Below, one piece after another: positions 55,729 to 64,000 of a DNA stretch of 64,000 nt. The first letter of the stretch is position 1; each line of letters starts with the position of its first letter. The notes beneath the pieces were generated by a model. The model made no database searches and was not told where the DNA came from. It worked only from the letters and a program-made list of their open reading frames with translations. Source of the DNA: Rhizobium sp. Pop5 (GTDB lineage: Bacteria > Pseudomonadota > Alphaproteobacteria > Rhizobiales > Rhizobiaceae); the NCBI RefSeq assembly GCF_024721175.1, contig NZ_CP099399.1, positions 1,054,001 to 1,118,000 of the forward strand. The letters are read 5' to 3'. Position numbers and translations under genes: made by a program.

Positions 55729-55788
55729 TCACAATGATCGTTCCTGAATATAGCAAGCCGCCCGGAATTTCTAGAGTGACCATTGTGA
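55729..55788. promoter_or_regulatory. Inverted repeat between the serine hydrolase and TetR genes
   Basis: TCACAATG at 55729-55736 is inverted as CATTGTGA at 55781-55788, 44 bases apart, within the short divergent gap. Each arm sits close to one start codon, as expected for a TetR regulator that represses its own gene and its neighbour. Shorter arms and wide spacing make this tentative. Confidence 0.35.
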
Positions 55789-56417
55789 AAAATAGTGCTG
55801 ACGTGAAAAATCCTGCCGCCCGCCGCCGCGGTCGTCCGCCGGCCTTCGACCGCGAGGCGGTCCTGACGGCCGCCCGCGAGACTTTCTGGGCGCGTGGCTA
55901 TGAGGGCGCATCTATCGCCGATCTCACGGCTGCCATGGGCATCACACCGCAAAGCCTCTATGCCGCCTTCAGCTCGAAGGCCGATCTCTATCGCGAGGCG
56001 CTGCAGCAATACCGTATGCTCGGCGCAAACACTTTCTCCGCGCTCGCGGAGCCGATCGACACCGTCTCCGCCTTCGAGTGCATATTGCGGGGTTCGGCCG
56101 CGATTTTTTCGGCGCCGGAGCATCCGAAAGGCTGCATGATCTCGACGGCGGTGCTGAACTGCGCCAGCGAGAACGACGCCGTTGCCGATCATGTCGCGAC
56201 CCTGCGCAGCCAGTCGCTGGATGCCTTCGCCGCAAGGATCGAGCGCGGCATTCGCGAGGGCGATATCAGGGCCGGGACCAACGCACGCGCACTGGCGCGG
56301 TTCCTAGGCGCTATCGTGCAAGGGATGTCGGTGCAGGCGAGGGACGGGGCATCCGTTGAGGAGTTACTCGATATCGCAGCTCTCGCGATCGCCGAAGTCG
56401 CCCGCCACCGCGCCTGA
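55785..56417 (+). CDS. TetR/AcrR family transcriptional regulator
   Basis: The product has the TetR helix-turn-helix: REAVLTAARETFWARGYEGAS, then DLTAAMGITPQSLYAAFSSK, and an all-helical C-terminal ligand domain with a Cys-containing GCMISTAVLNCAS. The frame has several possible starts (ATG 55734, GTG 55776, GTG 55785, GTG 55803), none with a strong ribosome-binding site; GTG 55785 gives 210 residues, usual for the family. It is divergent from the serine hydrolase gene and ends at a strong terminator. Inducer unknown. Confidence 0.88.
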   Translation: MKNSADVKNPAARRRGRPPAFDREAVLTAARETFWARGYEGASIADLTAAMGITPQSLYAAFSSKADLYREALQQYRMLGANTFSALAEPIDTVSAFECILRGSAAIFSAPEHPKGCMISTAVLNCASENDAVADHVATLRSQSLDAFAARIERGIREGDIRAGTNARALARFLGAIVQGMSVQARDGASVEELLDIAALAIAEVARHRA

Positions 56418-56424
56418 AAACGAA

Positions 56425-56453
56425 AAAGGCCCGGCATAGGCTGCCGGGCCTTT
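56425..56453. terminator. Bidirectional terminator after the TetR gene
   Basis: AAAGGCCCGGCA at 56425-56436 pairs perfectly with TGCCGGGCCTTT at 56442-56453 around a 5-base loop, with A-rich and T-containing flanks. It serves the TetR gene and the convergent periplasmic protein gene. Confidence 0.88.
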
Positions 56454-56471
56454 CATCGCGAGATCGGGCGA

Positions 56472-57659
56472 TCAGTCGTTGGCCGAAACCTTCACGCCGA
56501 GCACCTGCGGCAACGTGTTTGGCGCGCCCATGGCGGCGCCCACGATCGTCGGGAACGGCACCGGCTTCTCAGGGGCGGCGCTCACCGTCAGACTCTTCGG
56601 GTCGTCCAGGAACGTGTTGACGGCGGCCGAGACGGCATTCTGCAGCTCCGGAATATTCAATTGCGCCAGCATGATCGGCGTCATCGCCTTCAGCGAATCC
56701 GCCATCTGCTTGCCGGACATGTTCTGCTGCGAACCGGCATAATCGAGCGCGCGCTTGGTAATGGAAGCATCGTCGAAGCGCACCTTCGCGCCCTCGAAGG
56801 ACAATTGCTGCATCAGGCCGAGCATGGCAAGGCCGAGCGCCTGCTGCGACTGCTCCTTGTTCGCATTGGCTTCGGATTCCTTCATCGCATCCTGCATCGA
56901 CTTCATGAAGGCCATCGTGTAGCCCGAAATCTTGAAGCCGAGGTTCAGCTTGCCGATGTTGGTGAAGTCGAAGGCGATTTCCGAAACGTCGATCGTGCCG
57001 GGCGCGAGTTCCCAGGCACCCTTCATGGTGATGTCGCCCTGGACGTGCTGCAAGGCGAGCTTTTCGATCGCGTCCTTGCTCTGCGCATCTTCGGCCTTGC
57101 TGAGGTCGGCCTTCATGCTCTTGAAGGCGCCATCGAAATCGAAGCCGGATTCGTCTTCGCGCAATGTCAGATTCATATCGCTTTCGAGCACGGAGAAGAC
57201 TTCCGCGCCGTCCTTGACCACTTTCAGCGGGCCGGTATGGGCGGTTTCGTAGAGCATCATGGTATCGAGCGTGTCGCCGCCAGGGGTTGACGGGACGGAG
57301 ATGCCGCCGAGCGTCAGTTCCTGTGCCGTCACGGTGACGCCGTCTTGGGTCTTGTTGATGTCGGGGAAGGCCGCTTCTTCGATGTAGTAGCCGCCGTCCT
57401 CGTCTTCTTCGACGCCGGAAAGCGTGACTTCGCCGATGGGGAGGCTCTCGCCGGCGGTTGGTTTGACGCTGACATTCTTCAAGGTCACGGTCGTGCCGCT
57501 GATGTCGATGCCGTCAGCCGAAATCGTTCCGCCCTGTGCGGCATAGGCGGCATTGAGCTTCTTCAACAGGTCAGCGCCGTCGAGAGCGAAAGCCGAGCCG
57601 GCGAGCGAGAAAAAGGCTGCGCCCGTCAGCATCAGCCGCGTTGTCCGGGAAAAATTCAT
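56472..57659 (-). CDS. Conserved periplasmic protein of unknown function
   Basis: The 395-residue protein starts with a 25-residue signal peptide (ending AFA). The body has repeated short beta segments with T/S-V-T-L patterns (GTTVTLKNVSVKP, SLPIGEVTLSGVEE, DGVTVTAQELTLGG), an Asp/Glu-rich central part and a Gln/Met/Ala-rich helical segment near residues 255-290. I recognise no named domain; the layout recalls proteins with AsmA- or DUF-type repeated beta strands. No Cys is present in the mature part. It is divergent from parC across a 235-base gap. Function unknown; probably conserved in rhizobia. Confidence 0.75.
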   Translation of the reverse strand: MNFSRTTRLMLTGAAFFSLAGSAFALDGADLLKKLNAAYAAQGGTISADGIDISGTTVTLKNVSVKPTAGESLPIGEVTLSGVEEDEDGGYYIEEAAFPDINKTQDGVTVTAQELTLGGISVPSTPGGDTLDTMMLYETAHTGPLKVVKDGAEVFSVLESDMNLTLREDESGFDFDGAFKSMKADLSKAEDAQSKDAIEKLALQHVQGDITMKGAWELAPGTIDVSEIAFDFTNIGKLNLGFKISGYTMAFMKSMQDAMKESEANANKEQSQQALGLAMLGLMQQLSFEGAKVRFDDASITKRALDYAGSQQNMSGKQMADSLKAMTPIMLAQLNIPELQNAVSAAVNTFLDDPKSLTVSAAPEKPVPFPTIVGAAMGAPNTLPQVLGVKVSAND

Positions 57660-57894
57660 GGGGTGATTCCTCTGGTGGCGTGTGGCGGTTCAGAAATCTG
57701 CAGTTACGCTACTACGGATTAGGTCCGCTTTATATTGTGGACCACTAATTTTTTGTTGAAAGGAACGGCAAACGAAATCCAAATTGTGGGTGATGAGCTT
57801 GTCTCATCCTTTGATGTCAGCCGGAAGACTTCATCCACAGTTGCAATAGGCCGGATTCCTTGCCCGCCAGCCTCTTCTGGGCTAGTCAAGACCC

Positions 57895-60150
57895 ATGGGA
57901 CAAGAGATTTTGCCGCCCTCGGGCGGAGACGACGACAACATCCAACCGGTCGACCTCAAGGCGGCGCTCGAGCAGCGCTATCTTGCCTATGCGCTATCGA
58001 CCATCATGCACCGCGCCCTGCCTGACGTGCGCGACGGATTGAAGCCCGTCCACCGCCGCATCGTCTACGCGATGAACGAAATGGGGCTGAGGCCGACGTC
58101 GGCCTTCCGGAAATGCGCCAAGATCGTCGGCGAAGTGATGGGTAACTACCATCCGCACGGCGACCAGTCGATTTACGACGCGCTTGCGCGTCTCGCCCAG
58201 GATTTCTCGCAGCGCTACACGCTGGTCAACGGTCAGGGCAATTTCGGCAATATCGACGGCGACAGCCCCGCCGCCATGCGTTACACCGAATCGAAGATGA
58301 CGGCGGTTTCCGAGCTGCTGCTCGAAGGCATCGATCAGGATGCCGTCGATTTCCGTGACACATACGACGAATCGAATTCCGAGCCGGTCGTCCTCCCCGG
58401 CGCATTCCCGAACCTGCTCGCCAACGGCTCCTCCGGCATCGCCGTCGGGATGGCGACCTCGATCCCTTCGCACAATGCCCACGAGCTTTGCGACGCTGCC
58501 CTGCATCTGATCAAGCATCCCGATGCGACCGTCGAGAAGCTCGTCGAATTCATTCCCGGCCCGGACTTTCCGACCGGCGGCATCATCATCGACAGCCGTG
58601 ACAGCATCATCGAGAGCTACCGCACCGGCCGCGGTGGTTTCCGCGTGCGGGCGAAATGGCAGAGCGAGGATCTCGGCCGCGGCGGCTACCAGATCGTCGT
58701 CACCGAAATTCCCTTCCAGGTTCAGAAATCGCGGCTGATTGAGAAGATCGCCGAGCTGTTGATTGCCCGCAAGCTGCCGCTGTTGGAAGACATCCGCGAT
58801 GAATCGGCCGAGGACATCCGCATCGTCCTGGTGCCGAAGAGCCGCACCGTCGATCCGACGATCCTGATGGAATCGATGTTCAAGCTGACGGAGCTCGAAA
58901 GCCGTTTCCCGCTGAACATGAACGTCCTGTCCATGGGCCGTATTCCCAGGGTCATGGCGCTGAACGAGGTGCTGAAGGAGTGGCTGGATCACCGCCGCGA
59001 AGTGCTGCAGCGCCGTTCCCGCTTCCGTCTGGCGGCGATCGACAGACGCCTCGAAATCCTCGGCGGTCTTCTGATCGCCTACCTCAATATCGACGAGGTG
59101 ATCCGGATCATCCGCGAGGAAGACGAGCCGAAGCCCGTCATGATGGCGCGATGGGATCTGACCGATAATCAGGTCGAGGCGATCCTCAATATGCGGCTGC
59201 GCGCCCTGCGCAAGCTGGAAGAATTCGAGATCCGCAAGGAGTTCGACGAACTCACCAAGGAAAAGGACGAGATCGAGGCGCTGCTTGCCTCCGACGACAA
59301 GCAGTGGCAGACGGTCGCTTGGGAAATCGGCGAGGTGAAGAAGAAGTTCGCAAAGGCGACCGAGGTCGGCCGCCGTCGCACTCAGTTCGCCGACGCGCCC
59401 GAAGCTGACGAGGAAGCGATCCAGCAGGCGATGATCGAGAAGGAACCGATCACCGTCGTTATTTCAGAAAAGGGCTGGATCCGCGCGCTGAAGGGCCATA
59501 TCGCCGATACGGCGACGCTGACCTTCAAGGAAGGCGACGGCCTGAAGCTGGCCTTCCCGGCGCAGACGACGGACAAGATCTTGATCGTCACGACGGGCGG
59601 CAAGGCTTTCACCCTCGGCGGTGACAAGCTGCCGGGCGGCCGCGGCCACGGCGAGCCGCTGCGCATCATGGTCGATATGGACAACGACCAGGCGGTGCTG
59701 ACCGCTTTCGTCCATGATCCGTCGCGCAAGCAGCTGATCGTCTCGACTGCCGGAAACGGTTTCGTCGTTCCCGAGGCCGAGCTGGTTGCCAATACGCGCA
59801 AGGGCAAGCAGATCATGAATGTCGCGCTGCCCGAGGAAACACAGCTGCTCGTGCCGGTCAGCGGCGACCATGTCGCCGTCGTCGGCGAAAACCGCAAGCT
59901 GCTGGTCTTCCCACTGGTGCAGGTGCCGGAAATGTCGCGTGGCAAGGGCGTGCGCCTGCAGCGTTACAAGGATGGCGGCATTTCCGACGTCCGCTGCTTC
60001 GCGATATCAGACGGCCTTGTCTGGGAAGACAGCGCTGGCCGCACGTTCACGAAAAACAAGGACGAGCTTGCCGAGTGGCTGGCCGATCGCGCCACCGTCG
60101 GCCGCACCGTGCCCAAGGGTTTCCCGCGCAGCGGCAAATTCGCCGGTTAA
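57895..60150 (+). CDS. parC: DNA topoisomerase IV subunit A
   Basis: ParC is the DNA-cleaving subunit of topoisomerase IV, which unlinks daughter chromosomes. The 751-residue product shows [36 protein letters not shown], the catalytic Tyr130 in AAMRYTESK, and a C-terminal beta-propeller with a [10 protein letters not shown] segment in the gyrase-box region position. Its length and Ser/Thr-Ala pattern of the C-terminal domain fit ParC rather than GyrA. It stands alone here; parE is not adjacent. Confidence 0.95.
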   Translation: MGQEILPPSGGDDDNIQPVDLKAALEQRYLAYALSTIMHRALPDVRDGLKPVHRRIVYAMNEMGLRPTSAFRKCAKIVGEVMGNYHPHGDQSIYDALARLAQDFSQRYTLVNGQGNFGNIDGDSPAAMRYTESKMTAVSELLLEGIDQDAVDFRDTYDESNSEPVVLPGAFPNLLANGSSGIAVGMATSIPSHNAHELCDAALHLIKHPDATVEKLVEFIPGPDFPTGGIIIDSRDSIIESYRTGRGGFRVRAKWQSEDLGRGGYQIVVTEIPFQVQKSRLIEKIAELLIARKLPLLEDIRDESAEDIRIVLVPKSRTVDPTILMESMFKLTELESRFPLNMNVLSMGRIPRVMALNEVLKEWLDHRREVLQRRSRFRLAAIDRRLEILGGLLIAYLNIDEVIRIIREEDEPKPVMMARWDLTDNQVEAILNMRLRALRKLEEFEIRKEFDELTKEKDEIEALLASDDKQWQTVAWEIGEVKKKFAKATEVGRRRTQFADAPEADEEAIQQAMIEKEPITVVISEKGWIRALKGHIADTATLTFKEGDGLKLAFPAQTTDKILIVTTGGKAFTLGGDKLPGGRGHGEPLRIMVDMDNDQAVLTAFVHDPSRKQLIVSTAGNGFVVPEAELVANTRKGKQIMNVALPEETQLLVPVSGDHVAVVGENRKLLVFPLVQVPEMSRGKGVRLQRYKDGGISDVRCFAISDGLVWEDSAGRTFTKNKDELAEWLADRATVGRTVPKGFPRSGKFAG

Positions 60151-60159
60151 GGCTCGAGC

Positions 60160-60254
60160 AATTCCCCGCAAAAGCGTGCAGCGCTTTTGCAGGGAATTGT
60201 GCAGAAACAAAAAGATAGAGCATTTCCGTAAATCGGAGAAAAATGGAATGCTCT
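60160..60254. repeat. Two palindromes downstream of parC
   Basis: The first (60160-60198) is a 17-base stem with one mismatch: AATTCCCCGCAAAAGCG and its near-complement around a 5-base loop. The second (60217-60254) pairs AGAGCATTT with a mirrored GGAATGCTCT. Both resemble palindromic units I recognise as scattered between rhizobial genes. The first may act as the parC terminator, although no T-run follows. The rest of the 254-base gap shows nothing else. Confidence 0.55.
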
Positions 60255-60404
60255 AAATTCGCGCTCGGCTCTTGGCGGGCGCGGCAACTCCTCTATCTCA
60301 TTCCTGTTACCAAAAATGAGAGAAGGCCGGTTCCGAGGCTGGCGGAATGGCCGGTGTCTACGTGCGCCTGGGAGAGGCGTGCGCCCTTACCGGAGGAAAA
60401 TCGA

Positions 60405-60863
60405 ATGCCCGCCAGCACCATCAAATTGCATGTCAGCCATACCTACAGGGCACCGCCCGCTGTCGTCTACGACGCCTGGCTCAACCCCGAAATCGCCCGG
60501 CGCTTCCTGTTTGCGACTGATGACGGTCATGTCATCCGCGCCGAAATCGATCCCCATGTCGGCGGTCGTTTCTTCATCGTCGACCGACGCCCGACCGGAG
60601 ACGCATTTCATCAGGGCGTTTTCCTGGAACTGAAGCGTCCCCGGCATATGGCCTTCAGCTTTTCTGTCGAGGACCACGATCACAATTGCGACCGTGTCGA
60701 AATCGACATCGAACCACTCGGCGGCGGCAGCCGCCTGACGCTGACTCACGAAATGTGCGCCGAATGGGCCGAACACGAGGAAAAGACCCGTCGGGGCTGG
60801 GCGCATGTGGTTGAGGGGCTAGGCAGGGAGCTGGAACAGCAGCAATTGAAGCCTACGGGTTGA
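60405..60863 (+). CDS. SRPBCC / AHSA1-domain protein
   Basis: The 152-residue product is a START-like (SRPBCC) protein of the Aha1 C-terminal type: SHTYRAPPAVVYDAWLNPEIARRFLF, GGRFFIVDRR and TLTHEMCAEWAEHEEKTRRGW are the usual landmarks. Such proteins form a hydrophobic cavity and bind lipids or small aromatics; no specific role is known for this one. CGGAGGAAAA precedes the ATG. It follows parC after a repeat-containing gap and converges on the EamA gene. Confidence 0.88.
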   Translation: MPASTIKLHVSHTYRAPPAVVYDAWLNPEIARRFLFATDDGHVIRAEIDPHVGGRFFIVDRRPTGDAFHQGVFLELKRPRHMAFSFSVEDHDHNCDRVEIDIEPLGGGSRLTLTHEMCAEWAEHEEKTRRGWAHVVEGLGRELEQQQLKPTG

Positions 60864-60904
60864 GCGGCACGCTGAAGTCACGCAGGACGAGGAAGTAACA
60901 ACGT

Positions 60905-61789
60905 CTATTCCGCAATCTGGATGGCGCTCTTCCCTCGTACCATCCAGAAGCAATGCCCGGCGATCGCCGTCACCAGGATGCCGCCGCCGACGAGTGTCAT
61001 TGTCGCCGGCGTTTCCGCAAAGATTAGCCAGACCCAGATCGGGGCGAGCACCGTTTCCAGCAGATAGAACATGCCGACTTCAGGCGCGGAGAGGTAGCGC
61101 GGCCCGGTCGCAAGGCACCAGAACGCAACCGGCATCATGATGGCGCCATTAAAGAGGATCCAGCCGGGATGGGCGATCACAAGCCCTGAGGGTAGCGCTT
61201 GCGCGAGGCCGAGCGCGGCCGGCAGGACGGCGGCAAGCAGCGGCACAAAGCCCATTTGCCGCCGTGAGGCGCGCCCGACCGTGATGGCTGCGGCAAGAAT
61301 AAGCGCGCTGAGAAGCGCCATGGCGTCGCCAAAAAAATGGCCGCTGGAAAGCCCTTCGTTCACGATCAGCCCGACGCCTGATATCATGAACACCATGGCA
61401 ATGAGCGTTGCGGGCTGCGGCTTCTCCCTAAGGAAAGTCCAGGAAAGAAGCGCCCCGAACATCGGGTTGAAGGCGACGATGAAGACGACATTGGCTGTGG
61501 TCGTATTGAAGATAGCCAGCACGAAGGTGAGGGAGGAGAGGCCGTAGAGCAGACCGGCGAGCACGCCGGGCCGCCCGGGAACGAGAACCGGCCATTTGCC
61601 CGAAGCAAGGCGCATCGCTGCAAGAATGACCATCGTAGCGAGAACCGTTGCCGCGCTTCGCGCTCCCAGCACTGACCAGATGTCGCCATCGCCAAGGCGG
61701 ACGAGCGGAATATCCATGGAAAGCGCCAGCCCGCCGATCGCCGTCAGCAGCAGACCCTTCCGATGATCGGAAAGTGAGGTCGGGAACAT
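60905..61789 (-). CDS. EamA family drug/metabolite transporter
   Basis: The 294-residue protein has ten membrane segments arranged as two EamA repeats (for example LIVNEGLSSGHFFGDAMALL and VFIVAFNPMFGALLSW). DMT transporters export amino acids, nucleobases or other metabolites; substrate unknown. Its ATG follows the bpt stop with no spacer bases (TGA immediately before ATG), so the two form an operon. Confidence 0.9.
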   Translation of the reverse strand: MFPTSLSDHRKGLLLTAIGGLALSMDIPLVRLGDGDIWSVLGARSAATVLATMVILAAMRLASGKWPVLVPGRPGVLAGLLYGLSSLTFVLAIFNTTTANVVFIVAFNPMFGALLSWTFLREKPQPATLIAMVFMISGVGLIVNEGLSSGHFFGDAMALLSALILAAAITVGRASRRQMGFVPLLAAVLPAALGLAQALPSGLVIAHPGWILFNGAIMMPVAFWCLATGPRYLSAPEVGMFYLLETVLAPIWVWLIFAETPATMTLVGGGILVTAIAGHCFWMVRGKSAIQIAE

Positions 61790-62566
61790 TCAGTCGTGGG
61801 TGCTTTCGGGCATGGAGGAGGGGTCGAAACGTTCCCAGCCGCGCGGGGTCAGATGCTCCTGCGGCTGGAAACGGGTCTTGTAGTCCATTTTCCGCGACCC
61901 TTGAACCCAATAGCCGAGGTAGACGTGCGGCAGGCCCAGCGCTTTCGTACGTCTGACATGGTCGAGAATCATGAAGGTGCCGAGCGAACGCCGCTCGAGT
62001 CCCGGATTGAAGTAGGAATAGACCATCGACAGCCCGTCGCTCATCGTGTCGGTCAGAGCGGCGGCAAGCAGTTCGCCTTTCGGCCTCGGTTCCAGTCCGG
62101 AGCCTTCCTCGCGCAGGCGATATTCGATGATTCTGGTATTCACATGCGTGTCTTCGACCATGATCGCATAATCGAGCACGGTCATGTCGGACATCCCGCC
62201 CTGCTGGTGGCGAAAATCGAGATAGCGCCGGAAGAGTGAATATTGCTCGCTGGAAGGCTGGGCTGCGAATTCGGTGGCAATCACGTCGGAATTGGCGGCG
62301 AGCACTCGCTTCATCGATTTCGTCGGCTCGAATTCCTGGGCGAGAATTCGCACGGAAACGCAGGCGCGGCAGGATTCGCAAGCTGGGCGATAGGCGATGT
62401 TTTGCGAGCGGCGGAAACCGCCCTGCGTCAGGATATCGTTCATCTCGGCGGCGCGCGGACCGACCAGATGGGTGAAAACCTTGCGCTCCATCTCATGCGG
62501 CAGATACGGACACGTAGCCGGAGCCGTCAGATAAAACTGCGGGGATGGCGTCGTCTGCGTATTCAT
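61790..62566 (-). CDS. bpt: Aspartate/glutamate leucyltransferase Bpt
   Basis: Bpt is the bacterial N-end rule aminoacyl transferase that adds Leu to proteins with N-terminal Asp or Glu, marking them for ClpAP. The 258-residue product has the N-terminal [13 protein letters not shown], the Cys-rich [15 protein letters not shown], and the C-terminal [18 protein letters not shown], all diagnostic of the ATE/Bpt family. ATG at 62566 fits the conserved start. It precedes the EamA transporter directly. Confidence 0.95.
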   Translation of the reverse strand: MNTQTTPSPQFYLTAPATCPYLPHEMERKVFTHLVGPRAAEMNDILTQGGFRRSQNIAYRPACESCRACVSVRILAQEFEPTKSMKRVLAANSDVIATEFAAQPSSEQYSLFRRYLDFRHQQGGMSDMTVLDYAIMVEDTHVNTRIIEYRLREEGSGLEPRPKGELLAAALTDTMSDGLSMVYSYFNPGLERRSLGTFMILDHVRRTKALGLPHVYLGYWVQGSRKMDYKTRFQPQEHLTPRGWERFDPSSMPESTHD

Positions 62567-62759
62567 TTGTCGCGGAAGTTTCCTTGTCGAGACAGTGCCG
62601 TTTTCTGACAGCATGACCTAAGAATAAAAAACGTCAACAGCGGGACGGTTCTCGCCCTCCATTTCAGTCTTCTAATTTTAAATATGGAGCGTCGCGCGTG
62701 CCCGGCAAAGGGAAGGCGGAGAGTTTTTTCGTCTCCGCCACGAAGTCTTGGTCGAGGTT

Positions 62760-63218
62760 TCAAGCCGTGCGCACCGTCACCGTGCCAACCAGCAGGTCGT
62801 GGATGAGACGGCTGCGCTCGATAAACAGGCCGGCCAGCAGGATGAGCGGCGTCAGCACCGAGTTGAGGATCCAGAACAGCGCCAGATGCACGATCGCCGT
62901 CAGGAAATCCATCGGCCGTCCGTCGACGCGCACGATCGCGATGCCCATTGCGCGCATGCCGAGCGAGGCCTGGCTCGGTCCGCCCACAGTCAGGCCGAAG
63001 TAGATGCCGGCGACGATGACGAAGAGTGCAGGGTAGAGGAAAAAGCCCAGTCCGAGGGTGACGATCGACAGGAAGAACAGCACGATTGCCGCAGGAATGC
63101 ACAGCAGCGCCACGATTAGGTAGTCGAGGATGAAGGCGAAGACACGGCGGCTCAACACGCCGCTATAGGCGCGCCAGTCGTCCGGGGCGGCATAAAGCGG
63201 ATTGGGGTTGTAGCTCAT
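62760..63218 (-). CDS. RDD family membrane protein
   Basis: The 152-residue protein has three or four membrane segments and the RDD landmarks: SRRVFAFILDYLIVALL (the Arg and Asp for which the family is named) near residue 24 and MRAMGIAIVRVDG in the second half. RDD proteins are small membrane proteins of uncertain function, some Na+/H+ antiporter-like. GAGGAGA precedes the ATG. The 193-base gap between bpt and this gene shows only a short AT-rich segment. Confidence 0.88.
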   Translation of the reverse strand: MSYNPNPLYAAPDDWRAYSGVLSRRVFAFILDYLIVALLCIPAAIVLFFLSIVTLGLGFFLYPALFVIVAGIYFGLTVGGPSQASLGMRAMGIAIVRVDGRPMDFLTAIVHLALFWILNSVLTPLILLAGLFIERSRLIHDLLVGTVTVRTA

Positions 63219-63290
63219 CTCAATCTCCTCAGGAAAAGCGATGCCGCTGATATGGTGATGGCAGGGCGAAATGCAATAATTCGCGCTGTA

Positions 63291-64000
63291 CTAGCGTTTG
63301 CTTAGAATTTTCGCGACCTCGACCGCGAAATAGGTGAGGATGCCGTCGCATCCCGCGCGCTTGAACGACAGCAGCGTTTCGAGCATTGCCCGCTCACCGT
63401 CGATCCAGCCGTTCATCGCTGCAGCCTTGATCTGCGTATATTCGCCGGACACCTGATAGGCGAAAGTCGGCAGGCCGAAGGCCTCCTTCACGCGCCAGCA
63501 GATGTCGAGATAGGGCAGGCCCGGCTTGACCATCAGCATGTCGGCGCCTTCCTCGACGTCGAGGGCGGCGTCGCGGATCGCTTCGGTGCCGTTGGCGGGA
63601 TCGAGATAATAGGTCTTCTTGTCGCCTTTCAGCAGTCCGCCCGTCGAGATCGCCTCGCGATAGGGCCCGTAGAAGGCGGAAGCGAATTTCGTCGCATAAC
63701 TCATGATGCCGACGCTCTGATGGCCTGCCGCATCGAGCGCCATGCGGATCGCGCCGATGCGCCCATCCATCATTTCCGACGGCGCGATGATGTCGGCGCC
63801 TGCGTCGGCCTGCATCACGGCGGCGCGCGCCACCTGATCGACCGTCTCGTCGTTGACGATCTCGCCGTCTCTCAGGATGCCGTCATGGCCGTGGCTGGTG
63901 AAGGGATCGAGCGCGACGTCTGTGATGACGCCGATATTGGGCACCGCCTTCTTGATCGCCGCTGTTGCCTGGTTGATCAGGTTGTTGGCTTCGAGGCTGT
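63291..64000 (-). CDS. hemB: Delta-aminolevulinic acid dehydratase (5' end outside window)
   Basis: HemB condenses two ALA molecules to porphobilinogen in tetrapyrrole synthesis. The frame runs off the right end of the window, so the N-terminal third of the protein is unseen. Both active-site lysine regions are visible: SYATKFASAFYGP and MLMVKPGLPY, together with PSEMMDGRIGAIR and TYFAVEVA. It stands 72 bases downstream of the RDD gene on the same strand. Confidence 0.97.
   Translation of the reverse strand, partial: SLEANNLINQATAAIKKAVPNIGVITDVALDPFTSHGHDGILRDGEIVNDETVDQVARAAVMQADAGADIIAPSEMMDGRIGAIRMALDAAGHQSVGIMSYATKFASAFYGPYREAISTGGLLKGDKKTYYLDPANGTEAIRDAALDVEEGADMLMVKPGLPYLDICWRVKEAFGLPTFAYQVSGEYTQIKAAAMNGWIDGERAMLETLLSFKRAGCDGILTYFAVEVAKILSKR

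Overview
The window is an ordinary stretch of alphaproteobacterial chromosome. Its GC-rich coding, gene families and synteny point to Rhizobium, most likely the R. etli / R. leguminosarum clade; this assignment comes from recognising families and gene order, not from a search. I count 58 protein genes. Two are cut by the window edges (mltG at the left, hemB at the right) and one (rnd) carries an apparent frameshift. I saw no rRNA, tRNA, CRISPR array, phage or insertion sequence.

Layout. 1-2700 (+): mltG, yicC, gmk. 2801-10378 (-): an envelope and housekeeping operon read lptF-lptG-lptD-surA-like-pdxA-rsmA. A PAP2 phosphatase separates it from divergent pepA-holC. 13346-21812 (-): GrpB-like protein, sugar dehydrogenase, prolyl oligopeptidase, polysaccharide deacetylase lipoprotein, ABC-F ATPase, GGDEF protein, DinB protein. 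21950-25237: a GST, ndk, a lipoprotein plus CGNR-regulator pair, and a divergent orphan LivH-type permease. 25239-29717 (-): SDR, uvrC, pgsA, moaD and moaE, with a repeat pair between the last two. 30083-35148: outer-membrane beta-barrel protein, GST, rlmJ, molybdopterin oxidoreductase overlapping a NudK-like hydrolase. 35191-39402: PadR/FAD-monooxygenase pair, solitary phnM, and a compositionally odd lipoprotein. 39483-43301: purM-purN, AI-2E family permease, hdaA. 43367-49688: ppk1-ppx, a phytase-like protein and a class III nucleotide cyclase. 49766-64000: rnd, multicopper oxidase, aspS, serine hydrolase/TetR pair, unknown periplasmic protein, parC, SRPBCC protein, EamA transporter, bpt, RDD protein, hemB.

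The most interesting regulatory signal is phosphate. Direct 7-mers at an 11-base period, as in PhoB boxes, lie upstream of phnM, ppk1-ppx and the phytase-like gene. Together these cover phosphonate breakdown, polyphosphate turnover and possible organic-phosphate use. The best candidate for an undescribed small system is the CGNR regulator, its overlapping lipoprotein gene and the divergent orphan permease, separated by a 44-base palindrome. Further points are the rnd frameshift, a PAP2 enzyme with Glu where the family normally has the motif-2 His, and several intergenic palindromes of the kind scattered through rhizobial chromosomes.
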